NCBI GenBank assembly: GCA_021399345.1
Contig: JAAFKI010000170.1
Location: 1 to 44,304 of the forward strand
DNA from: Candidatus Heimdallarchaeota archaeon
GTDB lineage: Archaea; Asgardarchaeota; Heimdallarchaeia; Heimdallarchaeales; Heimdallarchaeaceae
Length of the DNA: 44,304 bases
Direction of reading: 5' to 3'
Shown piece after piece: positions 8,630 through 16,967 of this stretch. The position numbers were made by a program, and so were the translations under genes. The first letter of the stretch is position 1; each line of letters opens with the position of its first letter. The notes beneath the pieces were generated by a model. That model searched no databases. It saw only the letters and a list, made by a program, of their open reading frames with translations, and was not told the origin of the DNA.

Positions 8630-9511
8630 TTATTTTTCCCATAATTCAAGTATCTTGAAAATCAAACCAACACCAAAATTTAATGCTGTTCTATTGAGTA
8701 ATGAATGTCTGAATTCTACTATGTCAACGTATTTAGTTTTAGGTAAAATAATTTCTAGCATTTCTACAACTAACTGAGGAGTCAATCCAAAAGGTTCCAT
8801 AGTAGCAAGAGTGGGGACATATGCTTGATCAAATGCATCTGCATCAATACTCACATAGATTCTGTCAAAATTGGAAACAAATTCAGAGATAACCTTTAGC
8901 GAATCATCCTTATTTGAAAATATCTTCTGAGTTGGTAAATGAATTACTTCTTTCTGATTTTGAATCTTCAAATATTCTGTAGTGGTTTGAGTATAGGCAT
9001 GACCACCTATAAACAACATCTGATTTTTTTTCAGTTCCAATTTGTCTTTCAGATTAGCGAAAACAGTACCATGAGATTGAAAGATTCCAGGTGGATATTC
9101 ATCTGCTAGGTCTGAATGTGCATCGAACCAAATTATGGCGGTTTTTTCATCCCATGGTGCAAGAGAAAGTGTATCGAAAGTTATACTATGGTCTCCTCCT
9201 AAAACTAAAATTCTAGAACTTAAATCTAAAGCCTTATCCCATAGTTTTTGGATTTTCTTCTTTTCCTTAACTGGATGAAAATTTCCAATATCATAGTAGT
9301 TTGTTTTATTCTGATAAATGTTAAAAGTAGTTGAAACTGCACTAAACTCAAGAGATTTCTTCCTAAGGGCATTGGGAGCTTTTCTAGACCCCTTCTTGTT
9401 ATCTTTTGTTCTTTCGAATGGAATGCCGAAAAGAAAGAGTGCATTTTTTTCTTTAAGTTTATCTAATGATTCATAAGATTGGTCAAAGAAACCTAGAAAT
9501 GTGTTTTTCAT
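8630..9511 (-). CDS. Arginase/agmatinase-family ureohydrolase
   Basis: A 293-residue ureohydrolase that probably cleaves agmatine (to putrescine and urea) or a related guanidino compound. All six Mn ligands can be placed: H108 in LGGDHSI, D130/H132/D134 in FDAHSDL, and D223/D225 in SIDADAFDQAYVP. The usual SxDxDxxDPxxAPG motif is altered: Gln replaces Pro after the third Asp, and APG reads VPT. This occurs in divergent agmatinase/SpeB-like proteins and leaves substrate identity open (agmatine, arginine or formiminoglutamate). The ATG at 9511 gives a normal length. It shares its strand with ridA downstream. Confidence 0.85.
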   Translation of the reverse strand: MKNTFLGFFDQSYESLDKLKEKNALFLFGIPFERTKDNKKGSRKAPNALRKKSLEFSAVSTTFNIYQNKTNYYDIGNFHPVKEKKKIQKLWDKALDLSSRILVLGGDHSITFDTLSLAPWDEKTAIIWFDAHSDLADEYPPGIFQSHGTVFANLKDKLELKKNQMLFIGGHAYTQTTTEYLKIQNQKEVIHLPTQKIFSNKDDSLKVISEFVSNFDRIYVSIDADAFDQAYVPTLATMEPFGLTPQLVVEMLEIILPKTKYVDIVEFRHSLLNRTALNFGVGLIFKILELWEK

Positions 9512-9555
9512 TGTCTTGAATTATATTATCTCAATAGAATAAAATTATTTTGATA

Positions 9556-12150
9556 TCATTGTTCCTTTAAGTAATAATCAGGAGAAGTTACAAATCTATT
9601 CTCATCATCAGCATCTCCTACTTCAAAATCAGTGTAAATTTCTTCCATAATTTCCTTATCACTTATGTCCGCTAATATTTTACGCTTATCAACTGAAATG
9701 ATTCTGCTTAATTCTATGGTTTTCGGATTGAATTTTTCCATTGTTTCTTCCATTTGAGTGAGGTTTCCGATTTTGCCTATGAGATTCATAAAGGTCATCA
9801 CAATGTCAGGTCTGAGTGCAACTTGTGGAGCAATACTCAGTTGTTTGCCTATAGAAATAGCTAAGTTGTCGATGAAATTCTGATCTTTCTCAAACAGAGA
9901 AGCTGGACGATCGCTGATGAAGGATGCAATTAATAATAAATCAATTGATGTCCATAAATAGAGGAAGGGTTTTTCCATTAGTTGTAAATTATATACAATG
10001 CCAATTTCTGTGCCTTTGACGTTTTCAACTACTTTACCTTCTAAATCAAATATTTCATTTAACTCAAATGATGGAGCACCGTAACTAACCTGAATCATAT
10101 TACCAATCTGCCTAACATTGCCCATCGAATATAGTGAGAATTTAGAATTTTCTACTTTTTCAGGGAGAATTCCTGAGTTTTTCTCAATTAAAATACTTTT
10201 CAACATTTCAATGTTATCTATTTCATCTTCAGTTCTGCCGTATTCTTGTGCAAAATCTTCTAGAATCTTTTTCTTTTTATCTCGGAGAGATAATTTAGTT
10301 CGAGAAATGAGAGGTTGGTTGTAAACATCATAAAAGAAATCATAAATTATTCCGAAAAGATCAGCAGATACTTTCTTCTTCTCTACGACAAGGAAGTATC
10401 CTTTCATAGGATGATATATGACAGAATGAGCCTTACCAATTGCTTTTCCAAAAACATTTCTTGCAGCAATATCTTTGTTTTCAGTAATTTTATCATTAAT
10501 CATATTGCTCTCTGCTGGATTGAAATAAGGAAGTAAATCACCTTTTTGGATAATGTCTTGACTTTTTATTCTCATTTCTCTTGCTGTTTTCTCTGTCTTC
10601 TCAATTGGAACAAATAGATAATTTTGAGGTTGAAGAATTATATCAATTATCTCATCAGTTAATACTGAACCCTTAATCTTACAATATTCGATAATCGCTT
10701 CTGGTATTAAATATGTAAAAGGCATTTGTGGTATATTTTTAGGTAGCTCATTTAACAGAAATTCCTTTTTCTCTTTTTCATTTTCTAGTTCAGCTTCTCC
10801 ACTGATTGGTAAAACTATATTATCGTAAATCCTTCTGACCATAGAGAGTGATAACTCTTGTTGTTGCCTTAGAATTATACCAAATTTCTCATTTAGTTGT
10901 CCTGGACCGACCACAAAACCAACTAAATCCTTTTGTTCATCAATAACAGGTTTACCAGAATATCTCCAAAGAGCTTTAAGTTCTGATAACAGCTGATAAT
11001 CTATTTCCCTACTTGAAGCACTAGTTGCAACTGTTAATTGATTGCGAAATTGTAGGGCACTAATAATTTCACTATATTTTTGAATACGATTTTCTGTTTC
11101 AAGTGTTAGATCTTTGAAGTATGGAGTTATTATTTCTTGATACTGTAGATGCTCTCCATAAATTACATCCAGAGCATCCAAATCTTTAGCATAATCGTTA
11201 ATATCTTCATCTAATAGCTCTTCATAAATTTCGAGTTGTTTGATTTTTCTTGTTAATTCATTAATTTGAGCTTCAGAAATTTCATCTATGTTGTTCTCCT
11301 TGAAAAGTCTGAAATTTTCTCTTTCCTGTTGAATAATAACCTTCCATCTTAGAGTATCTTGAGCGGCTTTTCGGAGAATAGGTCTATGTCTTAACACTCT
11401 TTCATTAATATCATAGATTATTCCCTTCAATTCTTTTTTATCAGTAACTAAACGTCTTAACCTATTGATGTTTTCACTCAATTCATTGTTAAAAAGGAGA
11501 AAATTATTGTGAGTGTTTTTGTATAAATGTTCTGTGCTAACAGAAAATAATAACTCAGATAATTTGTAAAAGTGTTGAAAGATTTTATGTTGCTTGGCTT
11601 CAACTTCATTCTTCTTCAACATATATTCCTGGTCATCAAGTTTACCAGACACATATTCTTGCTCCCAAGCCATCTCCTCTTCAAATGTCTTTGTAGCTGC
11701 TTTTATAGCCATATTCATAACATATCTTACTTTTAATTCTTCAATTTCAATGGGAGGAATTTCTTCAAGCTCAATAATAGGAATTTCAGTTGCTTTAACG
11801 ATTTCGACTTCAGTTGGTACAAACACTTCTTCTGTTTTAATTTGAGGTTCACCAGTTTCAGTTTCGGTTTCGGTTTCGATTTCGGTTTTTGCTGGTATTA
11901 ATATTTCTCCTCTATGAATTTGATGTATGTCCTGTTCAACTTCAGGTAATTTTTGTTTAGTTTCTTCTAGTTCTTTCTTTTCCTCATCTGCAGTAATAGT
12001 TTTTGGAAGATTTGCTAGAAGTTCCTTATATTTGTTTTTTAAAGTTTGATAGGTTCTTCTATCAATTGAACCACGGATGTAACGTAAATCTAAATCTCTA
12101 ATAAATCGGAGAATACGTCTTCTCTTAACGTTTACTTCATCGTCTAACAT
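9556..12150 (-). CDS. Large coiled-coil protein with SHOCT-like motifs and PRC-barrel-like segments
   Basis: An 864-residue protein I cannot assign to a named family. Near the N-terminus (about residues 18-44) is a SHOCT-like helix pair, LDLRYIRGSIDRRTYQTLK. A similar motif, WEQEYVSGKLDDQEYMLKK, recurs at about 160-185. Between them is an acidic Thr/Glu/Pro-rich linker containing the TETETET repeat. Residues about 190-385 are charged helices with coiled-coil character. Further on, three short beta-type stretches resemble PRC-barrels: GKPVIDEQKDLVGFVVGP, FGKAIGKAHSVIYHPMKG and FDLEGKVVENVKGTEIGIVY. PRC-barrels occur in archaeal cell-division proteins (CdvA, CdpB). No signal peptide or clear membrane helix is seen. 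Domain calls are by eye. Confidence 0.55.
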   Translation of the reverse strand: MLDDEVNVKRRRILRFIRDLDLRYIRGSIDRRTYQTLKNKYKELLANLPKTITADEEKKELEETKQKLPEVEQDIHQIHRGEILIPAKTEIETETETETGEPQIKTEEVFVPTEVEIVKATEIPIIELEEIPPIEIEELKVRYVMNMAIKAATKTFEEEMAWEQEYVSGKLDDQEYMLKKNEVEAKQHKIFQHFYKLSELLFSVSTEHLYKNTHNNFLLFNNELSENINRLRRLVTDKKELKGIIYDINERVLRHRPILRKAAQDTLRWKVIIQQERENFRLFKENNIDEISEAQINELTRKIKQLEIYEELLDEDINDYAKDLDALDVIYGEHLQYQEIITPYFKDLTLETENRIQKYSEIISALQFRNQLTVATSASSREIDYQLLSELKALWRYSGKPVIDEQKDLVGFVVGPGQLNEKFGIILRQQQELSLSMVRRIYDNIVLPISGEAELENEKEKKEFLLNELPKNIPQMPFTYLIPEAIIEYCKIKGSVLTDEIIDIILQPQNYLFVPIEKTEKTAREMRIKSQDIIQKGDLLPYFNPAESNMINDKITENKDIAARNVFGKAIGKAHSVIYHPMKGYFLVVEKKKVSADLFGIIYDFFYDVYNQPLISRTKLSLRDKKKKILEDFAQEYGRTEDEIDNIEMLKSILIEKNSGILPEKVENSKFSLYSMGNVRQIGNMIQVSYGAPSFELNEIFDLEGKVVENVKGTEIGIVYNLQLMEKPFLYLWTSIDLLLIASFISDRPASLFEKDQNFIDNLAISIGKQLSIAPQVALRPDIVMTFMNLIGKIGNLTQMEETMEKFNPKTIELSRIISVDKRKILADISDKEIMEEIYTDFEVGDADDENRFVTSPDYYLKEQ
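11855..11890. repeat. Short hexamer tandem repeat inside a coding region
   Basis: About five imperfect copies of GTTTCG on the forward strand (GAAACC/GAAATC reversed) encode the alternating Thr/Ile-Glu run in the linker of the large coiled-coil protein. It is probably a replication-slippage repeat, and copy number may vary between strains. Confidence 0.6.
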
Positions 12151-12251
12151 TCTTAATAGAATTAAAGATTGTACGTATTCAAATATGTTCCTAAATTACC
12201 CAATTGAAAAATATCTAGAACGATAGGTATAAACTAATCTACCCGTAAGAA

Positions 12252-12261
12252 AAATATTTAA
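12252..12261 (+). promoter_or_regulatory. TATA box and Shine-Dalgarno for the profilin-like gene
   Basis: AAATATTTAA, at about -46 from the ATG at 12303, would start transcription near 12282. GGTGA at 12291-12295 sits seven bases before the ATG. This gene therefore seems to have a short leader with a ribosome-binding site, unlike many neighbours. Confidence 0.4.
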
Positions 12262-12302
12262 TACTATAAGGAATAAATTAATTTAGAAATGGTGAAAGAA
12301 TC

Positions 12303-12662
12303 ATGAGTTTTCAAGACGATGTTGTAGTAGCTGCACAGGAAGGAACCGTTGGAGTGGTTTGGTTAATTGGGGATGATTTGAAATGTTATTATCAATATGG
12401 TGACTGGGCTGTTGATCCTACAATACCTTTCGATTCGTGGAAAAATCAAAAACCAAGCGTTGATTTTGGCGGAGGTTTAAAATTTACAGTGATCACAATG
12501 TCTCCTGAGAGATTGATCTCAACCAATATGGGAGGTCAAGGACATTTAATTGTTGCCCGTTGTCCAAAATGGGCAGGTTGTGTAATTTCTTGGTGTCCAG
12601 CCACTATTCAAAAAGACATAGCTTATGCTACTACAGCAAGACTCGCGGCCAAAGTAGCTTAA
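12303..12662 (+). CDS. Profilin-like small protein (eukaryote-like actin regulator candidate)
   Basis: A 119-residue protein whose size and layout match Asgard profilins: a short N-terminal helix (FQDDVVVAAQEGT), two strands (VGVVWLIGDD, LKCYYQYG), a W-containing connector (GDWAVDPTIPFDSWK), a glycine-led strand (GGGLKFTVITMS), strands ending in GHLIVARCPKWAGCVISWCP, and a C-terminal helix (IQKDIAYATTARLAAKV). Asgard profilins bind actin and are thought to regulate its polymerisation. The main alternative is a Roadblock/LC7 domain, but the long helix expected between strands 2 and 3 of that fold is missing. GGTGA precedes the ATG. The DUF167 gene follows 22 bases later. The fold call is by eye and not certain. 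Confidence 0.55.
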   Translation: MSFQDDVVVAAQEGTVGVVWLIGDDLKCYYQYGDWAVDPTIPFDSWKNQKPSVDFGGGLKFTVITMSPERLISTNMGGQGHLIVARCPKWAGCVISWCPATIQKDIAYATTARLAAKVA

Positions 12663-12684
12663 TTGGGATTCAATTGGTGTTTTT

Positions 12685-12987
12685 TTGATTTCACATCCGT
12701 CTATTGAAATTAGGAATGAAGAAATTTTTTTATCAATTAGAGTTCATCCAAAATCTTCAGTAAATAGGATTGATGTTACTGATTTTTCGATAGATATCTA
12801 TGTTAAGGAGCCAGCAGATAAAGGAAAAGCAAATAGATCAGTATTAAGTTGCTTAGCTAAAACATACAAAATTCCCTCCTCTTCTCTTTCTATTTCTCGA
12901 GGGTTAAAGTCCAGAAATAAAATAATTGTAATAAAGGATCAAAATAATGATTTACTTTTTAAGAAAATAATTGGAAAGCGTTTTTAG
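12685..12987 (+). CDS. DUF167/YggU family protein
   Basis: A 100-residue member of the DUF167 (YggU, UPF0235) family, conserved across bacteria, archaea and eukaryotes without an established function. The signature is visible: IRVHPKSSVNRI near the N-terminus, then KEPADKGKANRSVLSCLAKTY, then SISRGLKSRNKIIVI, matching the usual VxPxAxxNxI, PPxxGKANxxLxxxLA and SGxxSRxKxV. No ATG is available in frame; TTG at 12685 is the best start, just before the first strand. It follows the profilin-like gene by 22 bases and is probably co-transcribed. Its stop codon overlaps the stop of the convergent gene by a few bases. Confidence 0.85.
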   Translation: MISHPSIEIRNEEIFLSIRVHPKSSVNRIDVTDFSIDIYVKEPADKGKANRSVLSCLAKTYKIPSSSLSISRGLKSRNKIIVIKDQNNDLLFKKIIGKRF

Positions 12988-13550
12988 AGTTTCATCTTTT
13001 CAAATGCTCGGAGCAACTCATTTCTTTCATTAAACCGATTTTGTACGCTGCTACTCAGATTCATCAGAGATGCGATATTACCCTCTACTGTATCTAACAT
13101 CATCTCTTCCAGTTTGATTTTTACATCTACTATTTTATCTTTAAATTCTTCAGCGTTATCCAAAATATCTATTTCTAGTAAGTAGAGGATAGACAAATCT
13201 ATTCCATGCTCACCTTCAACTTCTTTTACATCAAAAAAAGTGCTGTATTTATAATCTGTGCTTGCTGTCTCTTTTCTCATATCTGAAACGATTTTCATGA
13301 CTATTCCTGCTGGACCCCAGCTTGTTAATAGTTGTGAATGGATTAGAAGTTCATGCACTTGACTCATCATGTCTCCAGTTTCCCTCATTATTGTAAGTAA
13401 TTTTGTTCTGAAAGCTACATCAGAATCTCTTCTTAGCTCTAATTCTTTGTATCCGTGATAGTTTTCAATATTCGTCCTAAGAATTTTCAGGGCCTCACTG
13501 GGTTTCTTTGAAATTTCTTCTTCAGACAAATTCTTTTTCTTACCGAACAT
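12984..13550 (-). CDS. Small helical protein, unassigned (weak ESCRT-III-like look)
   Basis: A 188-residue, largely helical, charged protein. It begins MFGKKKN, followed by PSEALKILRTNIENY, which recalls the basic N-terminus and first helix of Snf7/CdvB ESCRT-III proteins (FGKKK...P..AL..LR). The rest does not show the family's Ala/Lys-rich second helix, and the central LLTSWGPAGIVMKIV segment is unlike it, so I do not assign that family. There is no signal peptide or membrane helix. It is the last gene of a reverse operon, 22 bases after the DNA ligase stop codon and two genes after the IFT52-like protein, so it should be co-expressed with both. Confidence 0.4.
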   Translation of the reverse strand: MFGKKKNLSEEEISKKPSEALKILRTNIENYHGYKELELRRDSDVAFRTKLLTIMRETGDMMSQVHELLIHSQLLTSWGPAGIVMKIVSDMRKETASTDYKYSTFFDVKEVEGEHGIDLSILYLLEIDILDNAEEFKDKIVDVKIKLEEMMLDTVEGNIASLMNLSSSVQNRFNERNELLRAFEKMKL

Positions 13551-13572
13551 ATACTTTCACATGTAGTTTATC

Positions 13573-15336
13573 TTATTGCTTTAAATATATTGTGCGTATT
13601 TCATCATTTGTAGTGGCTTGTTCTGGAGCTTTGTCCTGTACAATCCTACCTGTAAATCTAGGAAATCTTAAAGCCAAACCGTCCATGTCGTTTTCTAATA
13701 AACCTCTTGAACAGGTGTGCATTTGACTTCTGGTTATTTCATCTCCTGTAACCTCAATGACTATCTTAGGGTAAAACCAGATACTGCTTTCAACATCACT
13801 TTGATATTCTTTAGGTTTCTCACTTTCAAGAGGTTTGAGTTCTTGAAAGAAAAATGCAAGATCTTCATCAGAGAATCCTGTTCCAATTCTAGTAAAGGTT
13901 TGATATACGCCCTCAATCTGATCATAACATCCTAGTAGGAATGTTCCATATTTTCCTGCACGTTTTCCTTTTCCATGTTCTGCCCCAAGTATCACTAAAT
14001 CAAAAGAATCAGACAATTTTGTATTGTATCCTGCCTTATATTTTACCCAATTCCACCCCCGTGCTCCAGCTTGATACACCGAATCTTTTCCAATACTTTT
14101 CCCCATAATTCCTTCACAATTATCTTGGAGTGCTTGATGGAAGAAAGCATCTATTTTATCAGAGTTGTCAGCAATTGCTTGATGGGAAAGCTTGATGTTA
14201 TTAGTTTCTCTAACTATTTTCTGTAGATTCTCTCTCCTGTCAAGATAGCTAAGGTCTAATCTGGAAGTACTATTGCTGAAAAGAACATCAAAAAGAAAAA
14301 CTCTAACAGGAATTTCTCGTATCTTTTGATCTATATCATGTTTTCTTTTTCTCTGGGAAACATGCTGAAAAGGCAAAATTACTTCTTTTTCGTGATCGAA
14401 TGCAACTATTTCTCCTTCTATAATAAACTCATTTTCTAGAGCAGCATTGTTAATGAAATCGATAACATCAGGAAATTGCTTAGTTATATTTTCAGTACTT
14501 CTTGAAAATAATTTCACTTTATTCTCTTTTTTGTGAATTTGAACTCTTAAGCCATCATATTTATACTCTAGAGAGCATTTTCCATTGAACCTTTCAAGTA
14601 ATTCTTCTGAGTTTGATACTCTTTGTGCTAGCATTACTTTAATGGGACTGAATACCTTTACTTCAATTTCCTTGACAGCCTCAAGACCTTCTTTATACAG
14701 AACTGATGAAACATAATCTAAATCTGAACATCTGTTGTAAGCTCTTTCCAAAAATTGCTTATTTTCTCTCGATCCAGTTTTTGCTTTAGAAAGCGCTTCA
14801 AGCAATAATTGTACTGCAACACCCGTTCTCAAATTTCCTGCAATCAATCTAGAGATATATCTTGCTTCCAGAGGTGTAACTTTAGATAATAAACCAGATA
14901 GGATTCTTATTTTCTTATCTGCTGATCCTTCACCAGAAGTTTGAGAAATTATATCAAGAATTTTCCAGACATCTACAACATCATATTTTTCAGTCTCTTG
15001 TTGATTTGTGAAATCTAATAGTGTCGATTGTGATTTATTATCTAGAAGTTTATGTGCTGTTTTTCCTAAATCTCCTATTTCATCTAAGAAGCTTAGAATA
15101 TTTTTCTCACTCTTACCAGTTGCTAAAGCTAGAGCTTTGATTGCCATTTTTTCTGCAAGCATTAATTCGATTCCAACAAAATCTGGATAAAGCTTACCCA
15201 AAGTTAATAGTACAATTTTACCTATTTCGCTCCCATCTGATTTGGTTAAGGTATTAGCTAAGATATCAACCATTTCTAGTTTCTTTTGTGTATTCTCTAA
15301 TTTAAAATAACATTCACATAAATCTTTGAACCTCAC
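13573..15336 (-). CDS. lig: ATP-dependent DNA ligase, archaeal/eukaryal type
   Basis: A 587-residue replicative-type ATP-dependent ligase that seals nicks in Okazaki fragments and repair. The N-terminal helical DNA-binding domain spans about residues 1-225 and includes RLIAGNLRTGVA. The adenylation motif I is EYKYDGLR, with Lys259 as the AMP-accepting residue. Motif III is IIEGEIVAFD, motif IV EGIMGKS, and motif V WVKYK. The C-terminal OB-fold ends with LRFPRFTG (motif VI region). Length and domains match archaeal Lig/eukaryal ligase I cores. The start is GTG at 15336, giving the family-typical MRFKDLCECYFKLE. It lies 16 bases after the IFT52-like gene and is probably co-transcribed with it. 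Confidence 0.95.
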   Translation of the reverse strand: MRFKDLCECYFKLENTQKKLEMVDILANTLTKSDGSEIGKIVLLTLGKLYPDFVGIELMLAEKMAIKALALATGKSEKNILSFLDEIGDLGKTAHKLLDNKSQSTLLDFTNQQETEKYDVVDVWKILDIISQTSGEGSADKKIRILSGLLSKVTPLEARYISRLIAGNLRTGVAVQLLLEALSKAKTGSRENKQFLERAYNRCSDLDYVSSVLYKEGLEAVKEIEVKVFSPIKVMLAQRVSNSEELLERFNGKCSLEYKYDGLRVQIHKKENKVKLFSRSTENITKQFPDVIDFINNAALENEFIIEGEIVAFDHEKEVILPFQHVSQRKRKHDIDQKIREIPVRVFLFDVLFSNSTSRLDLSYLDRRENLQKIVRETNNIKLSHQAIADNSDKIDAFFHQALQDNCEGIMGKSIGKDSVYQAGARGWNWVKYKAGYNTKLSDSFDLVILGAEHGKGKRAGKYGTFLLGCYDQIEGVYQTFTRIGTGFSDEDLAFFFQELKPLESEKPKEYQSDVESSIWFYPKIVIEVTGDEITRSQMHTCSRGLLENDMDGLALRFPRFTGRIVQDKAPEQATTNDEIRTIYLKQ

Positions 15337-15352
15337 CTTTATCAGACCTAGG

Positions 15353-16765
15353 TTATCTTTTCTTGCCTTTTTGATCTTTCATTTCCAGAACAATTTCACT
15401 AATCAGATGAATAAGATTTGCACTTAAAACATCAAGACTATTTTTAAGTTCTCGAACAGCTTGAGTAAGATCATCAATCTTTTGCATTTGTTCTGCAGGT
15501 TGAACTTTCTGCACTTCTGTATCTACTTGTAACTCCTGATCAAAAACAATGAGATCTTTCTCAAATTGATCCATTTCAGGAGTTCTAGGTTCTGGTATAG
15601 AAGTAATGTCACCTTTAATTACAGATTTTGCAGCTTTTTTGCGTTTTTCCTTCTTACTTTTATCGCGTTCTTCTTTTTCACGAATTCTTTCCAAATAAGG
15701 TAGGATTTGTGCGTAATCTATTCCTTCTCTGCGAGCCATATCTGTCAGGAGAATGTCACGATATCCAGGATCTTCGATTTTCAATTCATCTATATCTTTC
15801 TCTAATTCCTGAATTACTGCAATTGATTCGTAAACATTTTTGATAGGAGCTTTTATTTCTGGTTCCCTTTCAACAGTTTTTGTAGCTTTGACTTCTTCTT
15901 TCAATGATTTCATGGCTTTTATAACTTCAGCCTTGACTGTATCGGTTTCTCCTTTAGAAAGAGCTTCCTTAACCATATCAAGTTTACTCACAGATTCAAA
16001 AGGTTCTTTTTTGGCTTTTTCTTTGATATCTATTTTTTGTTCAGTTTCTTCTATATCTTCTTCAGTTTCTTCTGCAGACTCTTCATCTTGTTTTGTAAAT
16101 GTTGGCGGAACTGATATATATTTGAAAAGGTTTTTAGCAAAATTAGAATTATCTTTTAATTCAATTCCTGATTTGGAATCTGATAACAATTGGTATGAAC
16201 CACATACAAAAACTGTTCCTAAACCATAAGACGAAATACACATAACAGCAGAACTTGGAGGATCGCTTGTTTTTTTTGTTCTAGCTAGTTCCTCTACTCC
16301 TTCTTTGAAATGCAGGGAGCAACTGGAAACCACTGTTATCTCACTAAGACCTTCGGTAATTGGGTGCTTATAGAATTTTGAAACAATTACATTACTTTCT
16401 AATTCTAAATCAAAGTTTTGGTAATCAAAAATTTGATTAGCTACGATTTCCACATTAAAATGTTTGAGTAGTGTGTTTAGATTAGTATTTAATCCCTTAT
16501 CTCCTCCTGCATTAGTGAAAACTGCTAATGCTCCTCCCTCATCAACAAATCTTAACAATGCTTTAACTTCATGACCCATAATCTTTGAACCATCAGGACA
16601 TAAGAAAACAAATATATCAAATTTGGAAATGTTTGAATATTTTATCGGATATGAATCATGTTTACTTATTTCATGTCCTTCATCTTCGAGTATGTTTGAT
16701 AGCTTCTGAAAATTCTCAAAAATTTTTCCTCTCTCTTTTTGAGTTTCATCGAAAAGTATTTTCAT
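15353..16765 (-). CDS. IFT52/GldG (GIFT)-like domain protein with coiled-coil tail
   Basis: A 470-residue protein. Residues about 1-205 resemble the GIFT domain shared by eukaryotic intraflagellar-transport protein IFT52 and bacterial GldG/DUF4350 proteins: FVFLCPDGSKIMGHEVKALL, then FVDEGGALAVFTNAGGDKG, NTNLNTLLKHFNVE, and a later LGTVFVCGSYQLLSD. IFT52 has the corresponding LKKYLDxGGxVxVMLGEGGE, NINFLLEEYGI and LAVLGSCHMFSD. Residues about 210-470 are acidic, then basic and strongly helical (EKERKK-type runs), likely a coiled coil. No membrane segment is seen. GGGTGA six bases before the ATG is a good ribosome-binding site. It heads the operon with the DNA ligase. Function in archaea is unknown; a scaffold role is inference. 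Confidence 0.6.
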   Translation of the reverse strand: MKILFDETQKERGKIFENFQKLSNILEDEGHEISKHDSYPIKYSNISKFDIFVFLCPDGSKIMGHEVKALLRFVDEGGALAVFTNAGGDKGLNTNLNTLLKHFNVEIVANQIFDYQNFDLELESNVIVSKFYKHPITEGLSEITVVSSCSLHFKEGVEELARTKKTSDPPSSAVMCISSYGLGTVFVCGSYQLLSDSKSGIELKDNSNFAKNLFKYISVPPTFTKQDEESAEETEEDIEETEQKIDIKEKAKKEPFESVSKLDMVKEALSKGETDTVKAEVIKAMKSLKEEVKATKTVEREPEIKAPIKNVYESIAVIQELEKDIDELKIEDPGYRDILLTDMARREGIDYAQILPYLERIREKEERDKSKKEKRKKAAKSVIKGDITSIPEPRTPEMDQFEKDLIVFDQELQVDTEVQKVQPAEQMQKIDDLTQAVRELKNSLDVLSANLIHLISEIVLEMKDQKGKKR

Positions 16766-16967
16766 TTATTCACCCAATTTATTATTATTGCTTTAGAGAC
16801 GTATCCCCGAGTACATTAACCTTATTTAACTATACTAACTGCTTAATAAATAAAAGGTTGCTGTTGGTATTTTTATACGAAAAAAACCTATTAATTCTAT
16901 GAAAAATATGTTTTCATGCAGTAAAGGATAAAAAGGACTAGAAAAATAGTATTTATCCGGTGATTTA

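Noticed and set aside
11594..11845. Forward-strand ORFs inside the large coiled-coil gene (also 10118-10324 and 10315-10536)
   Set aside because: They are antisense shadows with Ser/Phe-rich composition typical of reversed Glu/Lys-rich coding sequence, and they lack start signals.
11855..11890. Tandem repeat as a CRISPR or regulatory array
   Set aside because: Units are six bases, directly adjacent and in frame within a coding sequence, so this is a low-complexity protein linker.
12303..12662. Roadblock/LC7 domain
   Set aside because: Size and the first strands would allow it, but the long helix between strands 2 and 3 is not there; a W-rich loop takes its place, as in profilin.
12984..13550. 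The 188-residue protein as an ESCRT-III/CdvB homologue
   Set aside because: Only the MFGKKK start and the first helix resemble the family. The Ala/Lys-rich second helix is missing and the central segment does not fit, so I list it as unassigned.
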